Source: UBA6898 sp964463135 (GTDB lineage: Bacteria; Nitrospirota; Thermodesulfovibrionia; Thermodesulfovibrionales; UBA6898). From it: DNA of 64,000 bases. A model generated the notes under the pieces. That model ran no database searches. It was given only the letters and a program-made list of their open reading frames with translations, and was not told where the DNA came from. The DNA lies in the NCBI GenBank assembly GCA_964463135.1, contig CAYXBA010000003.1, positions 124,001-188,000 on the forward strand, in the 5' to 3' direction. The position numbers and the translations under genes were made by a program. Below are positions 26,001-35,051 of the stretch, one piece after another. The first letter of the stretch is position 1, and the number at the start of each line of letters is the position of its first letter.

Positions 26001-29000
26001 GCGTTGCAGCTGCAACAGATGTCTCGGTATACCCGTTATGGCAGGTCGCACAGGAGATATTGTAGCTGCCCTGAGCATGCTTCACATGGCTTCCCGGCGC
26101 AGTTGCATCGGAATCCATATTCTTATGACAGCTTGCACAGTCCAGCGTTGCGCCCCATGTCGGGGTCCCATACGTAAGTGGCGATGCTGTTCCGTCTGCT
26201 GCCTGACCTGAACTGTGGCAGGCACTCGTTGAGCAGGTGCCGTATCCATTGCCTGGCGTACTGGCAACACCCTCCGAATAGGTAGTGCCGGCTGCGCTGC
26301 CGCTAAAGCCCAGATTGATCGACTGGTTTGAATGGGTTGCAGCATTTACAGTGGCTTCTGTGTAACCATTATGACAGGATGCACAAGCAATTGCAGCTGT
26401 CTGCGCGTGCTTTATATGACTGCCCGTAGCACTCGCACTGGAATCCATATCCAGATGGCAGCTTGCACAATTCAATGCTGCACCGCCCCAAGCCGGATTT
26501 GCATAGCTGGTAGGAACGCCACTTCCGCCTGCGCCCTGAACATTACTATGGCAGTATGCTGTTGAACAGGAGCCATAGTTATTGGCCAGAGCGCTCGTCA
26601 GGCCCTGAGTGTACGATGTGCCTGTTGCAGCTCCGCTGAAGCCGAGATTGATAGAATTGTTTACGTGTGTAGCCGCATTTACGGTAGTCTCGGTATATCC
26701 GTTATGACAGATCGCACAAGCAATTGTTGCTGTCTGCGCATGTTTCACGTGACTGCCGCTCGCTGCAGCATCTGAATCCATGTTCTTGTGGCAGCTTGCG
26801 CAGGTCATGGCTGCCGCACCCCATGTCGGGGTTGTATAGTCACCGCCGGCAAGTGCACCGCCTGTGCTGCTCTGGCCTGCACTGTGGCAGTATGCTGTTG
26901 AGCAGGTGCCGTACCCGTTCCCGAGCAGATGAGTATTACCCTGCGAATAACTTGTAGCGGGTGAAAGTCCGACAGTAAAGTTGAGATTAACAGAACCGTT
27001 TGTGTGCGTTGCTGTTACTACTGACGTCTCCGTGTAGCCATTATGACAGCTTGCGCAGGCGATATTATATGCACCCTGCGAATGTTTCACGTGGCTGCCG
27101 GGAGCAGTAGCATCGCTATCCATATTTTTGTGGCATCCGCCGCAATTGATACCAGTGCTGCCCCATGTCGGGGTTGCATAAGTAGGAGTTGCACTGCCAT
27201 CTGAAGCCTGACCAGAACTGTGGCAGGCGTTCGTTGAACAGGTGCCGTATCCGTTACCCGGGGCACTGGCGGCACCCTGCGAATAGCTGGTGCCAACAGC
27301 GTTTCCGCTAAAGCTCAGATTGATCGACTGATTAACGTGGGTCGCAATATCTACAGATGCTTCTGCATATCCACTGTGACAGGTTGCACAGGCAATCGAT
27401 AAAGTCTGCGCATGTATAATGTGATTTCCCGTTGCACTGCCGCTTGAGTCCATATTTACATGGCAGCTGCCGCAGTTAAGTGCTGCGCCTCCCCATGCGG
27501 GCGATGCATAAGAACTCGGAACTCCACTTCCGCCTGCACCCTGGACATTGCTATGACAATAGCTGGTTGAGCAGGTGCCATAGTTATTGGCAGGGGCACT
27601 ATCATTTGTCTGCGAGTATGCAGTACCGCTTCCCATCCCAGCGAACCCAAGGTTTATCCTGTTGTTTACATGAGTAGCTTCATTGACAGTCGTCGCTGTG
27701 TAACCGCTATGACAGGTTGCACAGGCAATGGAGGAAGTCACTGCATGCTTAAGGTGGCTGCCAGATACGCCATCTACAGCCATATCCTGATGGCAGCTAG
27801 CGCAGGTCAGCGCTGAACCACTCCACGTCGGCGTCGCATAGTCGGCTCCTGCGAGTACACCGCCCGTGCTGCTCTGGCCGGCGCTATGGCAGTAGATGTT
27901 GCTGCACTGCTGATCTGCCGCTCCTGCGGCTATGTTTCCGCTATATGCCCACTTAGCTCCTGACCACGTTGCGGGAGGATCATAGGATCCGCCTGCAGCC
28001 ATGCCCGTAAACTGCATTGTTATCGCGTCATTGGTTGTCGGCATACCATGGCCGCTGTGACAGATGTCGCAACCATATGACTTTGTATCGACATGCTTTA
28101 CATGCTTACCAAGCGGCAGCGTGGATATCATGTCGCCTGCAATTCTGGGAGCGCCGTCAGTATTTGCGCCGCCGTGACATGCGTTGCAGCCGGAAACCTG
28201 AAGAGTTCCGTCGATATGCTGCGCTATTGTGTCGAAGCCCGTTCCGGCAGCATTCACGTCATTATGACAGCCCTTACAATCTGCAGGAAGTTTACCCGCA
28301 TGAGCGCCGATAGCTGCCGGCGGATATCCGTGGCAGGTATTACAGTCATTTGCTGCTGCTCCAGTAAGGTACGTGTCATTGCCCCATACGGGTGAATTGC
28401 CAGCACCGTTCGTGGTGCCCTTCGGCATATTTGCACCATGACAGTAGTTGGAACATGTCCCTGAGACCTCAGTATACATGGGTGTTGCACTATTATAATT
28501 AGCTCTCACTGATCCGCTAAAGCCAACTTCAGCTACACCAGCAGTCGCGTCCTTTATATGTCCTGCATCCTCAACATTCACAGGGACAGCATGACACTCA
28601 GCACATGCAACTGCTGTTGCATAGTTGTTCGATGCCTTCAGATGTGTCTGATGCGCGCCTACCTGCGCATCGGTCAATGCCGTATCACCGGCAGTGTCCG
28701 GACCAGGCGCTGCATTTGCGTTTGCAGAGTCGCCATGACAGCGGTAACATCCCGCCTTTGCGGTAGGATTGCCCCATACTGGAGACCCGCCTCCATGACA
28801 GGCAGCCACAGAACAGGTTCCGTAACCGTCACCAGGTGCTGTTGCATTTGTATAGGAATTTGCGACATTAATTGCCTTGTTTACGTGATTACCAGAACTG
28901 TAGGATAACCCATCATTCGCAGCGCCTGCGTGGCAGTCGCCGCATCCGATCGTCACAGCCGAGCCAATGTGCTGCGTATGGCTGCCTGTATCTATCGCAC

Positions 29001-30372
29001 CTAAAATGGTACCTGTTGTCGTCTTATGGCAGGTGCCGCAAGCGCCGCTTGCCGCTGTATTCCAGGACGGCGTTGCATACACAGGGGCAGGATCGCTTGC
29101 TGTGCTGCCCTGGCCTGAACTATGGCAGTAAACAGTTGTGCAATTAAGTGTATTGCCCACTGAGACTGTCGTTGTGCCGCCTGCTGCATACGGATAGACT
29201 GCCCTAGGGTTCTTTCCATCATAATTACCGCCAAGGTTGCCGCTTAAATTAAAGCCAATATTGATCTTGTCGTCACCTGCGCCTGCGCCGCTCAGCATAC
29301 CACCAGTGTGGCAGTTTGCGCAGGTCAGACCGACCTGACCGTGCTTAAGATGAGCTCCAGCGCCGGGAGAATCCGAGGTAACGCCAACGCCGCTCTTATT
29401 TTTTACAACCAAAGTACCTGCATCAACAGGCGGATTGCCGTGGCAGCCTGTGCAACCGCCGCCACCAAAACCGAGCTGTGCATGGTCATGACATGTTGTG
29501 CAGTACGCTGCAGTATCAGTTCCGTGTCCATCACCGAAGCCTGTACCATCAGCCCTGCTGCGAGTCATGGTTGCGCCAGCTGAACGAATGGCGTGGCAGA
29601 TCTGGCACATACCGTTCGGTGTGCTGTCTTGCCCGCCTGCAAGCGTATCATTATGTATCTGTGAATCCTGCCCTTCAAGTGCCAATAATTTGGGCTGCTT
29701 GGCTCCACCGGGGGTGTACACAACGTCCTTTATGAATTTGCCGGGGAGTATACCGAAAGATGCACCAATAGGAATTCTTGCAGCATTGGGCGTTGTGGTC
29801 AGCGTAACAACGGTCTTGCCAGCTGCGTCAAGGTTGGATTCAATCTTATAGTTTATTGTTTTGTAGGTACGATTGGGAACAATAGTCCATCCTGCATAGT
29901 CATTCGTATTCGAAGAATCTCCCGTAGTAGGGAAGTTTGTTCTTGCAGGCAGGCTAACACTTAGAGTTAAGTTTTTTCCTGCTATTGCAGTGATCGTGCC
30001 GGTCAAGCCGGTACCATAAGTATTGAAATTCACCTGAGCCTGCGAATGGGGGTTGTGACAGTCAGTGCAGAGAAATTTCCAGTCGCCGTATTTGGTCGAT
30101 TCAACAGAGGTTGATGAGTGCGTCTTTTTGCCACTGGCGAGCACGTCATTGTGACACTTCCAGCAGATTCTGTTGTAAGGCTCATTCTGGTCTGGATCAG
30201 GGTCATTGCCTGTGGCCCAGACCGGGTCTGTTGCCGGAAGATGGCAGCCGTCGCAATTTACACCGTTTTCGGGCACGTGGGGTGGGTTATTCGCCCCAAC
30301 TGCCATAAAAGGAGCCGCTATAATGAGTGAGGCAACTGCCAATATGGCTAAAATTAGTGTATTTCGTTTCAT
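23053..30372 (-). CDS. Giant multihaem cytochrome, about 60 haem motifs
   Basis: A protein of about 2,439 residues with a signal peptide and, by my count, 43 CXXCH, 16 CX4CH (for example CSTAYCH) and one CX3CH (CSNYCH) motifs. Of three in-frame ATGs at 30378, 30375 and 30372, the third is best spaced from the AAGGGGG site. The first three haems lie in a short CXXCH domain, followed by a haem-free beta segment (about residues 115-260), then C4xC/C2xCH-type modules. The centre is an 11-unit array, each unit with one CX4CH and two CXXCH, in a three-unit higher-order pattern. The C-terminal modules resemble those in the 14-haem protein. It is probably extracellular or surface-bound and carries electrons over long distance. 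No membrane anchor is seen. Confidence 0.9.
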   Translation of the reverse strand: MKRNTLILAILAVASLIIAAPFMAVGANNPPHVPENGVNCDGCHLPATDPVWATGNDPDPDQNEPYNRICWKCHNDVLASGKKTHSSTSVESTKYGDWKFLCTDCHNPHSQAQVNFNTYGTGLTGTITAIAGKNLTLSVSLPARTNFPTTGDSSNTNDYAGWTIVPNRTYKTINYKIESNLDAAGKTVVTLTTTPNAARIPIGASFGILPGKFIKDVVYTPGGAKQPKLLALEGQDSQIHNDTLAGGQDSTPNGMCQICHAIRSAGATMTRSRADGTGFGDGHGTDTAAYCTTCHDHAQLGFGGGGCTGCHGNPPVDAGTLVVKNKSGVGVTSDSPGAGAHLKHGQVGLTCANCHTGGMLSGAGAGDDKINIGFNLSGNLGGNYDGKNPRAVYPYAAGGTTTVSVGNTLNCTTVYCHSSGQGSTASDPAPVYATPSWNTAASGACGTCHKTTTGTILGAIDTGSHTQHIGSAVTIGCGDCHAGAANDGLSYSSGNHVNKAINVANSYTNATAPGDGYGTCSVAACHGGGSPVWGNPTAKAGCYRCHGDSANANAAPGPDTAGDTALTDAQVGAHQTHLKASNNYATAVACAECHAVPVNVEDAGHIKDATAGVAEVGFSGSVRANYNSATPMYTEVSGTCSNYCHGANMPKGTTNGAGNSPVWGNDTYLTGAAANDCNTCHGYPPAAIGAHAGKLPADCKGCHNDVNAAGTGFDTIAQHIDGTLQVSGCNACHGGANTDGAPRIAGDMISTLPLGKHVKHVDTKSYGCDICHSGHGMPTTNDAITMQFTGMAAGGSYDPPATWSGAKWAYSGNIAAGAADQQCSNIYCHSAGQSSTGGVLAGADYATPTWSGSALTCASCHQDMAVDGVSGSHLKHAVTSSIACATCHSGYTATTVNEATHVNNRINLGFAGMGSGTAYSQTNDSAPANNYGTCSTSYCHSNVQGAGGSGVPSSYASPAWGGAALNCGSCHVNMDSSGSATGNHIIHAQTLSIACATCHSGYAEASVDIATHVNQSINLSFSGNAVGTSYSQGAASAPGNGYGTCSTNACHSSGQASDGSATPTYATPTWGSTGINCGGCHKNMDSDATAPGSHVKHSQGAYNIACASCHNGYTETSVVTATHTNGSVNLNFTVGLSPATSYSQGNTHLLGNGYGTCSTAYCHSAGQSSTGGALAGGDYTTPTWGAAAMTCASCHKNMDSDAAASGSHVKHAQTATIACAICHNGYTETTVNAATHVNNSINLGFSGAATGTSYTQGLTSALANNYGSCSTAYCHSNVQGAGGSGVPTSYANPAWGGAALNCASCHLDMDSSASATGSHIKHAQTAAIACASCHNGYTEATVNAATHSNQSINLGFSGSAAGTTYSEGVASTPGNGYGTCSTSACHSSGQAADGTASPLTYGTPTWGATLDCASCHKNMDSDATAPGSHVKHAQGSYNISCATCHNGYTETSVAAATHINSNVNLSFSGLASTASYSQSNSSPLGNGYGTCSTTYCHSAGQSSTGGALAGGNYTVPTWGAAAMNCGSCHKNMDTDAAAATGSHIMHAQTATIACATCHTGYTETTVAAATHVNNRINLGFAGVGSGTVYSQTDDSATANNFGSCSASYCHSNVQGAGGSGVPTVYASPTWGGAAMACDSCHVNMDLSGSATGSHIKHAQTFTIACATCHSGYTEGTVDTATHVNQSINLSFSGSAAGTTYSEGAASTPGNGYGTCSTSACHSSGQASDGGPTPIYANPTWGATGVACGSCHKNMDTDATAPGSHAKHAQGSYNMACAGCHNGYTESTVAGATHTNGSVNLDFSTSISPSASYSQGNTHALGNFYGTCSTAYCHSAGQGSTGGALIAGDYKAPTWGGAAQTCASCHKDMDTDATAPGSHAKHAQTAAIACAVCHSGYTETTVAAATHVNNRINLGFTGAGNGTTYSQTNDSAPANTYGSCSTSYCHSNVQGVGGSGVPTVYASPTWGGAAMDCGSCHVNMDTSGSATGSHIQHAQTATIACAVCHNGYTEATASAATHHDSSINLSFSGQGTGTTYSQGLSSAPGNAYGNCTTSTCHGTLSPNWGTNTTNDACTKCHGTGTVTVNTANRYVVAPPKDTATNTGTATGTGQVDTTASSKIGAHQTHLRYLNGLRSTANDTNDDRCAWCHGTLPTSSLHANGSSAPAFEGLATKSGAMSPTYVGSTCNNTYCHNPAGTGGTLNSGNAGTGVAPSWTDAAYIADVTLKTTANCNKCHKSPGDTPGAIVLAGTSHSTLIITDSCVGCHGHNGETSGTAGQRHIDGVKYGGGNCNDCHDYDVVGSSLAGGVFSGGTWGKNSQDGLSPNQGWGAHAKHINHIKTRLSYTGAMNPVSQTFGVGEPANICGTCHTNASGNHTTTGSTARTINFGDGTYRYGGAAGFSFVFGVSNPTYNGTSGISSSADPKSCSSISCHFSETPVWSSY
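24350..27905 (-). repeat. Higher-order tandem repeat inside the giant cytochrome gene
   Basis: Eleven haem-binding units of about 335 bp lie head to tail. They fall into three classes by spacer sequence: A (CHSAGQSSTGGALAG), B (CHSNVQGAGGSGVP) and C (CHSSGQASDG). The order is ABC-ABC-ABC-AB, so like units recur every 1,005 bp or so: class B Gly-rich segments at about 24.53, 25.53, 26.54 and 27.54 kb. Each ABC block carries nine haem motifs. Confidence 0.85.
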
Positions 30373-30383
30373 CATCATCCCCC

Positions 30384-33146
30384 TTAATATCCCAACTCAC
30401 CAAGGGCTATCTTGGCCCCGGATGTTGATTTTTTCTTCTCAAAAGCTGTAAATGAAAGCATGCTGTTACCGTTCGATAAATACGCATCGACTCGTGCGCT
30501 ACCATTATTTATTTTATCATGAGATACGACTATTTCAGCCTGGCCGTCCATATCCAGATCGCCGACTGCGACTTCCAGTCCACCTGCCGTGCCATCACTG
30601 AAGCTGAAGCTGAAAGGACTGCCGTCACCATAAAAGGCGCTAATGCTGTTCGGATTGCTTGCGCAGGAACCTGAGGCAACTACGATCTCTGCCTGTCCGT
30701 CGCCGTCAAGGTCACCGGCAGCTATGTTCGCCCCGCACTTGCCTTTGAATGGCAGGAGATCAAGACCTGCAGATACTGCGCTCCAGTTGCCGACACCTGC
30801 AGAGATATCAATTTTAAAGGCCTTCACTTCAGGAGAAGCTGCAGGATCAGGCCCTGGCGCCACCAGCAACTCATTTACGCCGTCACCGTCAATATCGGCC
30901 ACTGCAACATTGGCTCCGTATTTCGAGCTGAAAGCAGTGAAGTCTATTCCCGTATCCTTTACTGAAGCTCCGTCGTAAGCAAGAATCCTGATCTGGGCTG
31001 CGGCTGTCGGACTCTCCCCGCCAGCAACAATGATCTCGTCTTTCCCATCATTATCAAAGTCTCCGGAAGCTACTTTTACGCCGCCTTTGCTGTTCAAGGC
31101 AATAAAGTCGGCTCCGGGCATAAGCGTTCCGTCATTCTTATATAGCGCAACTCTTGCACTGGACTTGCCGAGGTTGCCTAATCCAACGACAATATCCTTA
31201 ACGCCGTCACCATCAACGTCACCCGCGGCAACATTGAAGGCTATCTTTGACTTTGCTGAGGCCATAGGCGTGAATTCCTTAAGCAGGGTTTTGCCATCAG
31301 AACTGAATATGCGAACTGATGCATATCCCTTTTTACCTGAGGGAGCGCTGGCAATGATATTATTTGCTGCGCTGAGGTCAGTGTAGTTACCCTCAAACCC
31401 GATCGAGCTACCGTTACTGATCGAAAGAGTGGCAGACTGCGGTGTTGCAAATCCGGCGATCGCATCGAACGTGATCGTATAGACGCCGTCAGGCACATGC
31501 GTCTTTGACCAGGAAGCAGAGCTGCCGCTGAAGCTCACATTATTTGCATCCGTTATCGTAAAGGTCGCATCGGCGCGATTCGTAGTGACCGATATCTGTC
31601 CCGTGCTCGACACGGAAAGCGTGACCGACACTGTTGCTGAAACGCCGCCAGGCTGCTGAGACTCGAATATGATCTGGCCGGTATGATTTCCTGCCGGAAG
31701 TCCTGCCGTGTTCACACTGACCGACACATCAGATGCTGATGTCCCTGCCTGAACCGGGTTGGCGCCAAGCCAGCCAGTCGTTGCCCGGGCTGTCCAGTAT
31801 GTATCCGGAAGCGCTCCGTTCAGCGCAACGCTCATCCCCTGAGAAAGCAATGAGGAAGAACCGGCATCTGCGCCGAAAGCAAGACTGTCTGTGGAAAGTG
31901 CAAACTGCGGAGGGGCTATAAGATTCAGCGCCACGGAAACCTGATTGGCCGTGCCATTCTGATTTGTGACCGTTATGGTTCCGGCATACTGCCCGGCAGG
32001 CATTACACCAGGATCCACATTGATCGCTACTATTGCAGAGTTGCCGGGCGCCAGCGTGCCGCTCGCTGCACTGCTGCTTATCCAGGCATCCCCGGAAAGC
32101 GTCCACGCGATATCTCCGCCGCCTGAATTTGAAATAGTCAGATTCTTTGCTGCAGGACCGGTCATTCCAGCAATGGCCGCAAAGTCCAACGCAGCAGGAG
32201 TTGCTGAGAATACAAGAGCACCGTCAAGTGCGAACATATTAATATCATTCGAACCATTTCCAACCACATAGAGAATCCCGTCGCGAGAGATGGCCATCGA
32301 AGAGGGCTGCCTGATCGATGCGGCCGGATTCGTAAAGGAATGATCCAAAAGGCCGGTGACCGTGTCATACACCTGTATCGTATCAAGGTAACTGTCAGAA
32401 ACATACAGCTTGCCCTGATAAAATTTAATATCAGAAATACTGAACAGCTCTCCGTATATTCCAAAGCCTTTAATGAAATTGCCGTTCTTGTCGAAGGCCT
32501 GAATTCTTGCGCCGTCACTATTGCCAACGCCGGCAAACTGGTCCTGCCTGAGCTGGCAATCCGCAACATAAATATTGCCTGTTGCATTATCTACAGCCAC
32601 TGCAAGCGACTTATTAAAGAAACCATCACCAATACCGTATGATCCAAAGGAGAGCTTTGCGCTCCCATCGATATTGTATATTTTGACCTGGTTCATGGCC
32701 GCATCAGCCACATAGACCGAGCCATCGTTGCCTATTTCGATATCTACGGGATTCACAAACTCGCCACTACCCGCGCCAAGACTATACATATAGTTGAATG
32801 TGGCGTCATACACCTTTATTTCACCCTTTGTCACATATGGGGGCATATTGGAGGAATATTTACCGACTGCCACATAGATGAGGCCACTTTTGCTCACCGC
32901 CAGAGCAGATGGATGCTGGGAGGAGATAGTATTAAGAATATTACCATTCTGACCGAGCATGGCTATACTGTTCCAGACCGGGGCAGTAACCATCAGCCCC
33001 CCGTCAGGCATTAATGCTATCTTTCTGGGATCTTTGACCCCGGCAGCCTTCGATATCCATGTTTCAGCTGCCTGCGACGTGCCGAAAAGCAAAACCATCA
33101 GCACAAATACCCAGGCGGTTATGCTATATCCTATCCCTCTCCTCAT
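30384..33146 (-). CDS. Secreted NHL-propeller / BACON / FG-GAP protein
   Basis: A 920-residue exported, haem-free protein. After a signal peptide (about 1-26) come NHL-type propeller blades (residues about 30-325; VYVADAAMNQVKIYN, IYVADCQLRQ, LYVSDSYLDTIQVYD), two BACON-like Ig domains (about 330-520; LTISNSGGGDIAWTLS), a PEGA-like domain (about 530-600) and an FG-GAP/VCBS propeller with five calcium-binding DxDxDG loops (GDVDGDGVKDIVVG, GDFDNDGKDEIIVA, ADIDGDGVNELLVA). A strong GGAGGAATAAG precedes ATG 33146. It ends only 11 bases from the giant cytochrome start, so the two are co-translated and probably work together, perhaps as scaffold or surface anchor (inference). Confidence 0.85.
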   Translation of the reverse strand: MRRGIGYSITAWVFVLMVLLFGTSQAAETWISKAAGVKDPRKIALMPDGGLMVTAPVWNSIAMLGQNGNILNTISSQHPSALAVSKSGLIYVAVGKYSSNMPPYVTKGEIKVYDATFNYMYSLGAGSGEFVNPVDIEIGNDGSVYVADAAMNQVKIYNIDGSAKLSFGSYGIGDGFFNKSLAVAVDNATGNIYVADCQLRQDQFAGVGNSDGARIQAFDKNGNFIKGFGIYGELFSISDIKFYQGKLYVSDSYLDTIQVYDTVTGLLDHSFTNPAASIRQPSSMAISRDGILYVVGNGSNDINMFALDGALVFSATPAALDFAAIAGMTGPAAKNLTISNSGGGDIAWTLSGDAWISSSAASGTLAPGNSAIVAINVDPGVMPAGQYAGTITVTNQNGTANQVSVALNLIAPPQFALSTDSLAFGADAGSSSLLSQGMSVALNGALPDTYWTARATTGWLGANPVQAGTSASDVSVSVNTAGLPAGNHTGQIIFESQQPGGVSATVSVTLSVSSTGQISVTTNRADATFTITDANNVSFSGSSASWSKTHVPDGVYTITFDAIAGFATPQSATLSISNGSSIGFEGNYTDLSAANNIIASAPSGKKGYASVRIFSSDGKTLLKEFTPMASAKSKIAFNVAAGDVDGDGVKDIVVGLGNLGKSSARVALYKNDGTLMPGADFIALNSKGGVKVASGDFDNDGKDEIIVAGGESPTAAAQIRILAYDGASVKDTGIDFTAFSSKYGANVAVADIDGDGVNELLVAPGPDPAASPEVKAFKIDISAGVGNWSAVSAGLDLLPFKGKCGANIAAGDLDGDGQAEIVVASGSCASNPNSISAFYGDGSPFSFSFSDGTAGGLEVAVGDLDMDGQAEIVVSHDKINNGSARVDAYLSNGNSMLSFTAFEKKKSTSGAKIALGELGY

Positions 33147-33199
33147 CTTATTCCTCCTGTCCCACCGTTATTATAACAATAGTAATCATTATTGATTGT

Positions 33200-33913
33200 T
33201 TATTTATTGTGGCACGAAACACACATGGCACTGCCCACGTTGCTCATGACCAGAAACTGAACTTCGCCCACAGCAATACCTGCCGCCTGATTATGAGGAT
33301 CGTGACAGGTCGTGCATTCAACCATATTACCGCCGCGCAGCTTTAGCCTTGCATCGATGCCACCCATCGGATTCAGCCCGGCGTCACCGGCAGGCCAGAC
33401 TATGGAAACAGGATGGTCATCAGTAAGATCCATAGTGCCAACCGCTGCCAATCCGCCGATATTAATAAACTTGCCGAGCGGACCGAGGTCTCCTATCTGA
33501 TCATACGGACCGGTCAGGGTTAAGGAACCTGCTCCTGATCCAGGCGCGTTCAATACTGAATTTATAGCCCCAACTCCATCGTGACAGCTCAGGCAGAGGA
33601 GGGAAACTGGTGATATATTTGCAGGGGTTGCAGCATCCATAGTCGGGCTTGTGTATGCATTAAACGCTACTGTCGCATTATTACGGTTCCAGAGGGGCTT
33701 CATATTGGCAACGGTAGATGCGCCATGCGGCGTGTGGCAATACACACAGGTTTCGTCATTATCCCCTGAAAATGACCCTCCAAAAGTAGGGTATCCCGAA
33801 ATACTAAAGTCATGCTTACTGCCGGTTATGCCGGCAATTCCATTAGAATAATCTAATAAAATCAGCATAATACAGACAATGACCCCCGCAAAAGCTATGA
33901 TCCTCTTCCTCAT
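33200..33913 (-). CDS. Tetrahaem cytochrome, OmcE-like layout
   Basis: A 237-residue exported protein with four CXXCH motifs (CVYCH, CLSCH, CTTCH, CVSCH). The pattern is ETCVYCHTPHG, PLWNRN, LLCLSCHDG, DDHPVSI, ECTTCHDPHN and SAMCVSCHNK at the C-terminus. The cytochromes at 35052 and 40240 share this layout, and as I recall it is close to OmcE, the tetrahaem nanowire subunit of Geobacter. Histidines in TPH and DDHPV are candidate distal ligands. ATG 33913 has a GGAGG ten bases upstream. Filament formation is an inference from resemblance and context. Confidence 0.85.
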   Translation of the reverse strand: MRKRIIAFAGVIVCIMLILLDYSNGIAGITGSKHDFSISGYPTFGGSFSGDNDETCVYCHTPHGASTVANMKPLWNRNNATVAFNAYTSPTMDAATPANISPVSLLCLSCHDGVGAINSVLNAPGSGAGSLTLTGPYDQIGDLGPLGKFINIGGLAAVGTMDLTDDHPVSIVWPAGDAGLNPMGGIDARLKLRGGNMVECTTCHDPHNQAAGIAVGEVQFLVMSNVGSAMCVSCHNK

Positions 33914-33969
33914 AATTCAGCTACCTCCAGATATTTCATAAAATTATAATAAGCAATCTTTGTACCATT

Positions 33970-35040
33970 TCATTTAGCTTTTTTCGTTTGGGCCGGTTTC
34001 AGCTCTATTTTGTCGCCAGTATGCTCGACCCCATGGCAATTCAGCGAACAGGAACTGAAATCGCCGACTTTTGAGTAGTTCAGCGCTCCCATTCTGTTCG
34101 GTCTTACAACCGTCCGGTTAAATTCGATCAGCCGCTTATTGCTCTGACTGCCATGAGCCCTATGGCAGGTGGCGCATGATGTCCCTGCAGTAACTATATG
34201 TTTTCTATGACCCTTAAACCCCTGATCGGCAAGAATGCTGTCGCGCTTATGGCAGGAATAACAAATTTCGTAACTATAAGGCATTTCCGGACCGTCTGTC
34301 AATATATAGTTATAGCGCAGCATTGAGGGATATTCTGACCCATGAGGATGATGGCAGTCAGAACATACAATGGTCTTGCCGGTGAGTCCTGGCTTCAGAC
34401 TCGGGCTCAGGCCACGGGCCGTATTATCAACAGGATGATATGATGTGTTGGACGGATCGAACTCTTCCCTTATGTTTTTACTGCCAAAGGGCTTGTTCAG
34501 GCTGTCAGCATGGCAACGGTAGCAGACCTCGGATTCTGTTTCTGCAACCTTCTTTTTGAGCCCTTTCCTGTCAAGTCCGATGCTGCCCTCAAGCACATTA
34601 TCCTTTAATAATGCATGAGTATTGTGACAATCAAGACAGCTTATATGCCGCGGCTGCGCCGCCTCCTCCGGGAATTTTTCATCAGCCCTGTGCTGCATTG
34701 CCGTATCAACAATTGGATGCTTATACCGTCTGAACTGGGATGAATAGACATCAGACGATGCGGTCAGCGGACCGTCACCGATCGGGCTGTGGCAATTAAA
34801 ACAGAGATCAGGCACTGTCTTTCTCAGCATTGCAGTTCCCGGACGACCATGCCCTTTATGGCAGGCCCCGCAGCCGAATTCATTGATCGAATTGTCGAGG
34901 TGTGTCGGGGTTCCCCCTTTTTTGGCAGCACCGGCTTCGTCAACAGATCCCCCAAAAGCCACAACCATCAAAGCGACAAGGAAATAGCTGCTCCTCTTCA
35001 CCGCAATTTCTAACAATCTCAACATTATATTATCTCTCAT
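33970..35040 (-). CDS. Octahaem cytochrome, doubled-CXXCH type
   Basis: A 356-residue exported protein with seven CXXCH motifs (CGACH, CFNCH, CLDCH, CYRCH, CSDCH, CYSCH, CATCH) and one CX3CH (CSLNCH) near the C-terminus. CHKGHG, CHNTHA, CHHPHGS and CHRAHGS are the doubled-CXXCH signature, with the second histidine a likely haem ligand. It ends in a Lys-rich tail. A signal segment spans about residues 16-38; the start could be 35040 or the next ATG (35025). It is flanked by two tetrahaem genes, so it may be a periplasmic or outer-membrane feeder for them. Confidence 0.87.
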   Translation of the reverse strand: MRDNIMLRLLEIAVKRSSYFLVALMVVAFGGSVDEAGAAKKGGTPTHLDNSINEFGCGACHKGHGRPGTAMLRKTVPDLCFNCHSPIGDGPLTASSDVYSSQFRRYKHPIVDTAMQHRADEKFPEEAAQPRHISCLDCHNTHALLKDNVLEGSIGLDRKGLKKKVAETESEVCYRCHADSLNKPFGSKNIREEFDPSNTSYHPVDNTARGLSPSLKPGLTGKTIVCSDCHHPHGSEYPSMLRYNYILTDGPEMPYSYEICYSCHKRDSILADQGFKGHRKHIVTAGTSCATCHRAHGSQSNKRLIEFNRTVVRPNRMGALNYSKVGDFSSCSLNCHGVEHTGDKIELKPAQTKKAK

Positions 35041-35051
35041 CGTTCGTTACC

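Noticed and set aside
23900..28100. Regularly spaced repeats that could look like a CRISPR array
   Set aside because: The spacing is about 335 bp, the frame is open throughout, and the repeats code haem motifs; it is a protein-coding tandem repeat.
19341..29851. Many long plus-strand and alternate-frame open frames across the two giant cytochrome genes
   Set aside because: They are shadows caused by the biased, repetitive coding sequence on the minus strand. They have no ribosome sites and no protein-like motifs.
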